From: Macrobrachium rosenbergii
Lineage: Eukaryota; Arthropoda; Malacostraca; Decapoda; Palaemonidae
Direction: 5' to 3'
DNA: 64,000 bases
NCBI RefSeq assembly: GCF_040412425.1
Contig: NC_089742.1
Span: forward strand, 72,745,271-72,809,270
Below the pieces are notes generated by a model, which ran no database searches, had not been told where the DNA came from, and saw nothing but the letters and a program-made list of their open reading frames with translations. The position numbers were made by a program, and so were the translations under genes. Below are positions 61,455-64,000 of this stretch, piece by piece. Position 1 is the first letter of the stretch. Each line of letters opens with the position of its first letter.

Positions 61455-62690
61455 TGTATCTAACAAGTTCCAGTGCATGATGAATTAATTCTCTCCACTG
61501 CCTGCCAGCAGAGGCAAAGAAAAAGAAAGGAAGAAGACCAATCATCCCATTCACTCTCACTTTCAAAACCAATATCTTTGGAAAGATACAAACTGTCCTG
61601 CTAGGGGCACTGGATGAGCTAAACAACTTGTCAAGCAGCCACCACTGGACCCACGGAAAAAGTGTCCATGGACCTGTGGGCAAGGTCCCGCAGATAGAAG
61701 GATGTGAAGGTGGTTTGGTGAAGCCAAGTACCAGCGTTTAAAACCCATTGAACCAACAAGTGCTTTTTGAAAGCGATGGAAGGACCTACAGTAGGTCCTG
61801 AACATAAAGTGCTCTTGCATGTACTGTACTGACATATGAATGTGAAGAAGAACTGTAGGCTTTTTTTATCACATCACAAAACCAAAAGAAGATAGTATTC
61901 TTGGACACTTCCTTCTTGTTCCTGCTTGTACTAACCTAAGGTTTTTGACAACCCGGTCTGAGATGTCGAGTCCTTTTTAGATAGTTACACAGCACCCCGA
62001 TGGACAAAAGCAATTCTTCAGGGTCATTACCAACAAAATCTCCAAGGGATGGGATAGAAAAAGATTCAAATCTGTTGTTGTGAACCGAGGGATTTTGAGT
62101 CTTAGCTACAAATTCCAGGACAAATTAGAAGGCTACAGAGCCCCAACCCCTCATGTGTTTAATGTCAAAAGAAAGTCTGTGAAGTTCACCAACTCTCTTT
62201 GAAGAGGCCAAGGCTATAAGGAAAACTGTATTGAGGGTTAAATTTCTATCTGATGAAGCCTGTAAGGGTTCGTATGGATTACGCATGATACTGCTAAGCA
62301 CCAGTGTTAGGTCCCATTAGGAGGTCAAAGATCTCTCAGGGAACAGGACTGCTCAAAACTCCTGATAAGCATAGAGATTTCCCACGAAAACAATAGGTTT
62401 ACGTCCTTCAAACGTAGAACTAAATGTAGAGGAGCCCTATATCCCTTTATGGCTGACACCGAAAGGAGTTGCTACCTTTGGATAAAAATGAGAAAGTCCA
62501 CTACTTGTTGAATAGTAGTTCCAACAGGAGAGAAACCCAGTTGATGACACCAATCACAGCAGATGGCCCACTTTCCCTGGTACACGGCTGTAGAAGACCT
62601 TCGGGGATAACCAGACATTTCTGACACTGCTCTGCAAGAAAAGCCTCTCGCTCGCAGGAGATACTGGATAGTGTCCAACCGTGAAGCGAT
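61455..62690 (-). pseudogene. Tyrosine recombinase of DIRS family B, degraded
   Basis: Read on the minus strand: near 62600 the N-terminal core-binding block RRSSTAVYQGKWAICCDWC and GFSPVGTTIQQVVDFLIF; near 62270-62180 LNTVFLIALASSKRVGELH with the first catalytic Arg; near 61990-61900 a shifted LKRTRHLRPGCQ and STSRNKKEVSKNTI; near 61800 remnants of the His/Arg block (AVHAR-like), and at about 61730-61670 a rudiment of the C-terminal block. Numerous stops and shifts; non-functional. Confidence 0.75.
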
Positions 62691-62879
62691 AGGGACCCTA
62701 CCAGGTGAAACCTCTCAATGTGAGTTTGGCATAGAAGGTTGTGCCAAGGGGAAATCTCTCGGTGCTTCTGTCAGCAAAGGCAGTAGATCTGGTTACCATT
62801 CTGCGTGTGGCCACAAGGAAGCTACAGTACTGTACAAGGGTCATCCTGAGGTTCTGAGAAATTATAACTCTGTTGATAA

Positions 62880-64000
62880 CTTGGCGAATTAGTCAAAAGA
62901 GGGGGAAAGGTGTAGATGTCTAGATTGTCCCAAAGATGTTGAAGGAAGTCTTCTGCCATGGCCCAGGGATGTGGAACGACTGAACAAAATACCTCTAATT
63001 TTTTGTTGTGTCTGGTTGCAAAGAGGTCTACTGATGGCCTCCCCCACTAATGAAAAAGCCTTTCCACCACATCCTGATGCAGTGACCACTCTGTTCCCAG
63101 AACTTGACCCCGATGACAAGCTTGTCTGCCACCATGTTCCTCTTGCCTGGGATGTATCTGGCTGAGAGATCCACTGAGTGACAGACTGCCCACTGGTGCA
63201 GTTGAACTGTCAAGTCGTGAAGATGACGAGACACTAGCCCCCTATTTATTGACCTAAGCTACCACTGTTGTGTTGTCAGACATTAGAACCACGGAGTGCC
63301 CTGATACCCTTTCTTGAAATTCCTGAAGTACTAGGAAGGCTGCTTTCATCTCCAGGATGTTGATATGAAGCTGTTTGTATTGGTGATCCCACACCCCTGA
63401 ATCAGGAGATCTCCAAAGTGTGGTCCCAACCCTCATAAGAGGCACTGGACAACAGAAGAATCTCTGGAGGAGGAAGATGAAGGGGCACTCCTATTGTCAG
63501 GTTCCTGTCATCCAGCCAAGAGAGGAACTTGGAATAAGGGAGAATCCCTTGACGGGGACCAAAACTCTTTTAGTCTCCATTGGAGACACCACACGCAAAG
63601 TCGACCATGAGGAACTAATTTCTCCAAGGACAAAAGGAAACCTAGAATGACCTGCCACTGAAGAGTGGGTTGCTTCTGTTTGGACAGGAAGGACTGGGCA
63701 AAGTTCCTGAGCTTTTCTAGGCATTGATTCAGTGGAAATACCTTCACTGATGTCATGTCTATTAGCATGCCCAGGTAAAGAATTCTTTGACTGGGCATGA
63801 GGTTTGATTTTTCCAAATTTATCACGATGCCTAAGCTGTGACAAAACTGGAGAAGACAGTTCCTGTCTTGAATTAGCTTTACCAAAGAACTTGCCAGGAC
63901 TAGCCAGTCATTGAGATATCTTAAGATTCGTATTTCCTGAGAATGAGCCCATGTTAAAACTAGGGTGAATAATCTGGTGAAGACTTGCGGAGCTGTTGAA
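62880..64000 (-). pseudogene. RT/RNase H of DIRS family B, partial
   Basis: From the right edge: RILRYLNDWLVLASSLVKL at the RT active site (YLND at 63906-63917 in place of YLDD), GIVINLEKSNLMPSQRILYL and LGMLIDM, then RNase H with QLHINILEMKAAFLVLQEFQ, VVLMSDNTTVVA (about 63270) and the tail SARYIPGKRNMVADKL. Frame breaks separate the blocks. RT finger and gag would lie beyond 64000. Confidence 0.82.

Larger units (their letters stand above)
60415..64000 (-). mobile_element. DIRS-like retrotransposon, family B, right part cut by window edge
   Basis: The 3' end has a terminal block at 60420-60485 (ATGTATTTTTCATAACTAAC, TAATGTAAGGG). An inverted version at about 60655-60722 acts as internal complementary region. 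Minus-strand remnants of tyrosine recombinase (62690-61455) and RNase H/RT (64000-62880) follow. The sequence is clearly different from the 8-26 kb family. The 5' half is outside the window. Confidence 0.8.

Overview
This is a eukaryotic, AT-rich and repeat-dominated stretch of chromosome. I see no operons, no bacterial-type genes, no CRISPR array and no true tRNA or rRNA gene. Long (AT)n and (GA)n microsatellites, DIRS-type retrotransposons, a Penelope-like element, TTAA- and TA-flanked DNA transposon remnants and tRNA-derived SINEs point to an arthropod genome. A decapod crustacean is the most likely host, because DIRS1-like elements are known to be common there; this is inference from repeat content, not proof.

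Layout. 1-5150 is a direct duplication of about 0.75 kb rich in (GA)n. One copy is split by a 2.9 kb piggyBac-type element that carries a 380-bp satellite array; the other copy lacks it. 5153-5566 is a foldback element. 7885-26460 holds two full-length DIRS-like retrotransposons (8326-16858 and 17306-25865), both coding on the minus strand, each with inverted terminal repeats, an internal complementary region, gag, RT/RNase H and tyrosine recombinase. They sit in copies of one host flanking repeat, and a third stretch of that repeat (26286) shows the first insertion site empty. 27510-33600 has a duplicated dispersed repeat, a tRNA-derived SINE, a Penelope-like element (RT plus GIY-YIG endonuclease) between (AT)n tracts, and a TA-flanked inverted-repeat element. 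34780-38050 is a decayed APE-type non-LTR retrotransposon. 38323-40680 and 45004-47157 are two more TTAA-flanked satellite elements. 47618-49807 is a pogo/Tigger-like remnant with a smaller element nested inside.

The only convincing host gene is on the minus strand: an exon with the Cys box of a ubiquitin-specific protease (51931-52154, closest by motif to USP35/USP38) and an upstream 53-codon exon (59258-59416) probably from the same gene. Its intron is filled with a SINE, DIRS debris and a palindromic repeat. From 60415 to the right edge runs a second, different DIRS-like element, also on the minus strand, whose RT has YLND in place of YLDD.

All large coding regions except the host exons belong to mobile elements, and all carry frameshifts or stops. 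Functionally the window is a record of insertions: two cases have both filled and empty sites visible, and a spliced first gag exon with a small Cys/His-rich domain can be reconstructed in the DIRS family.
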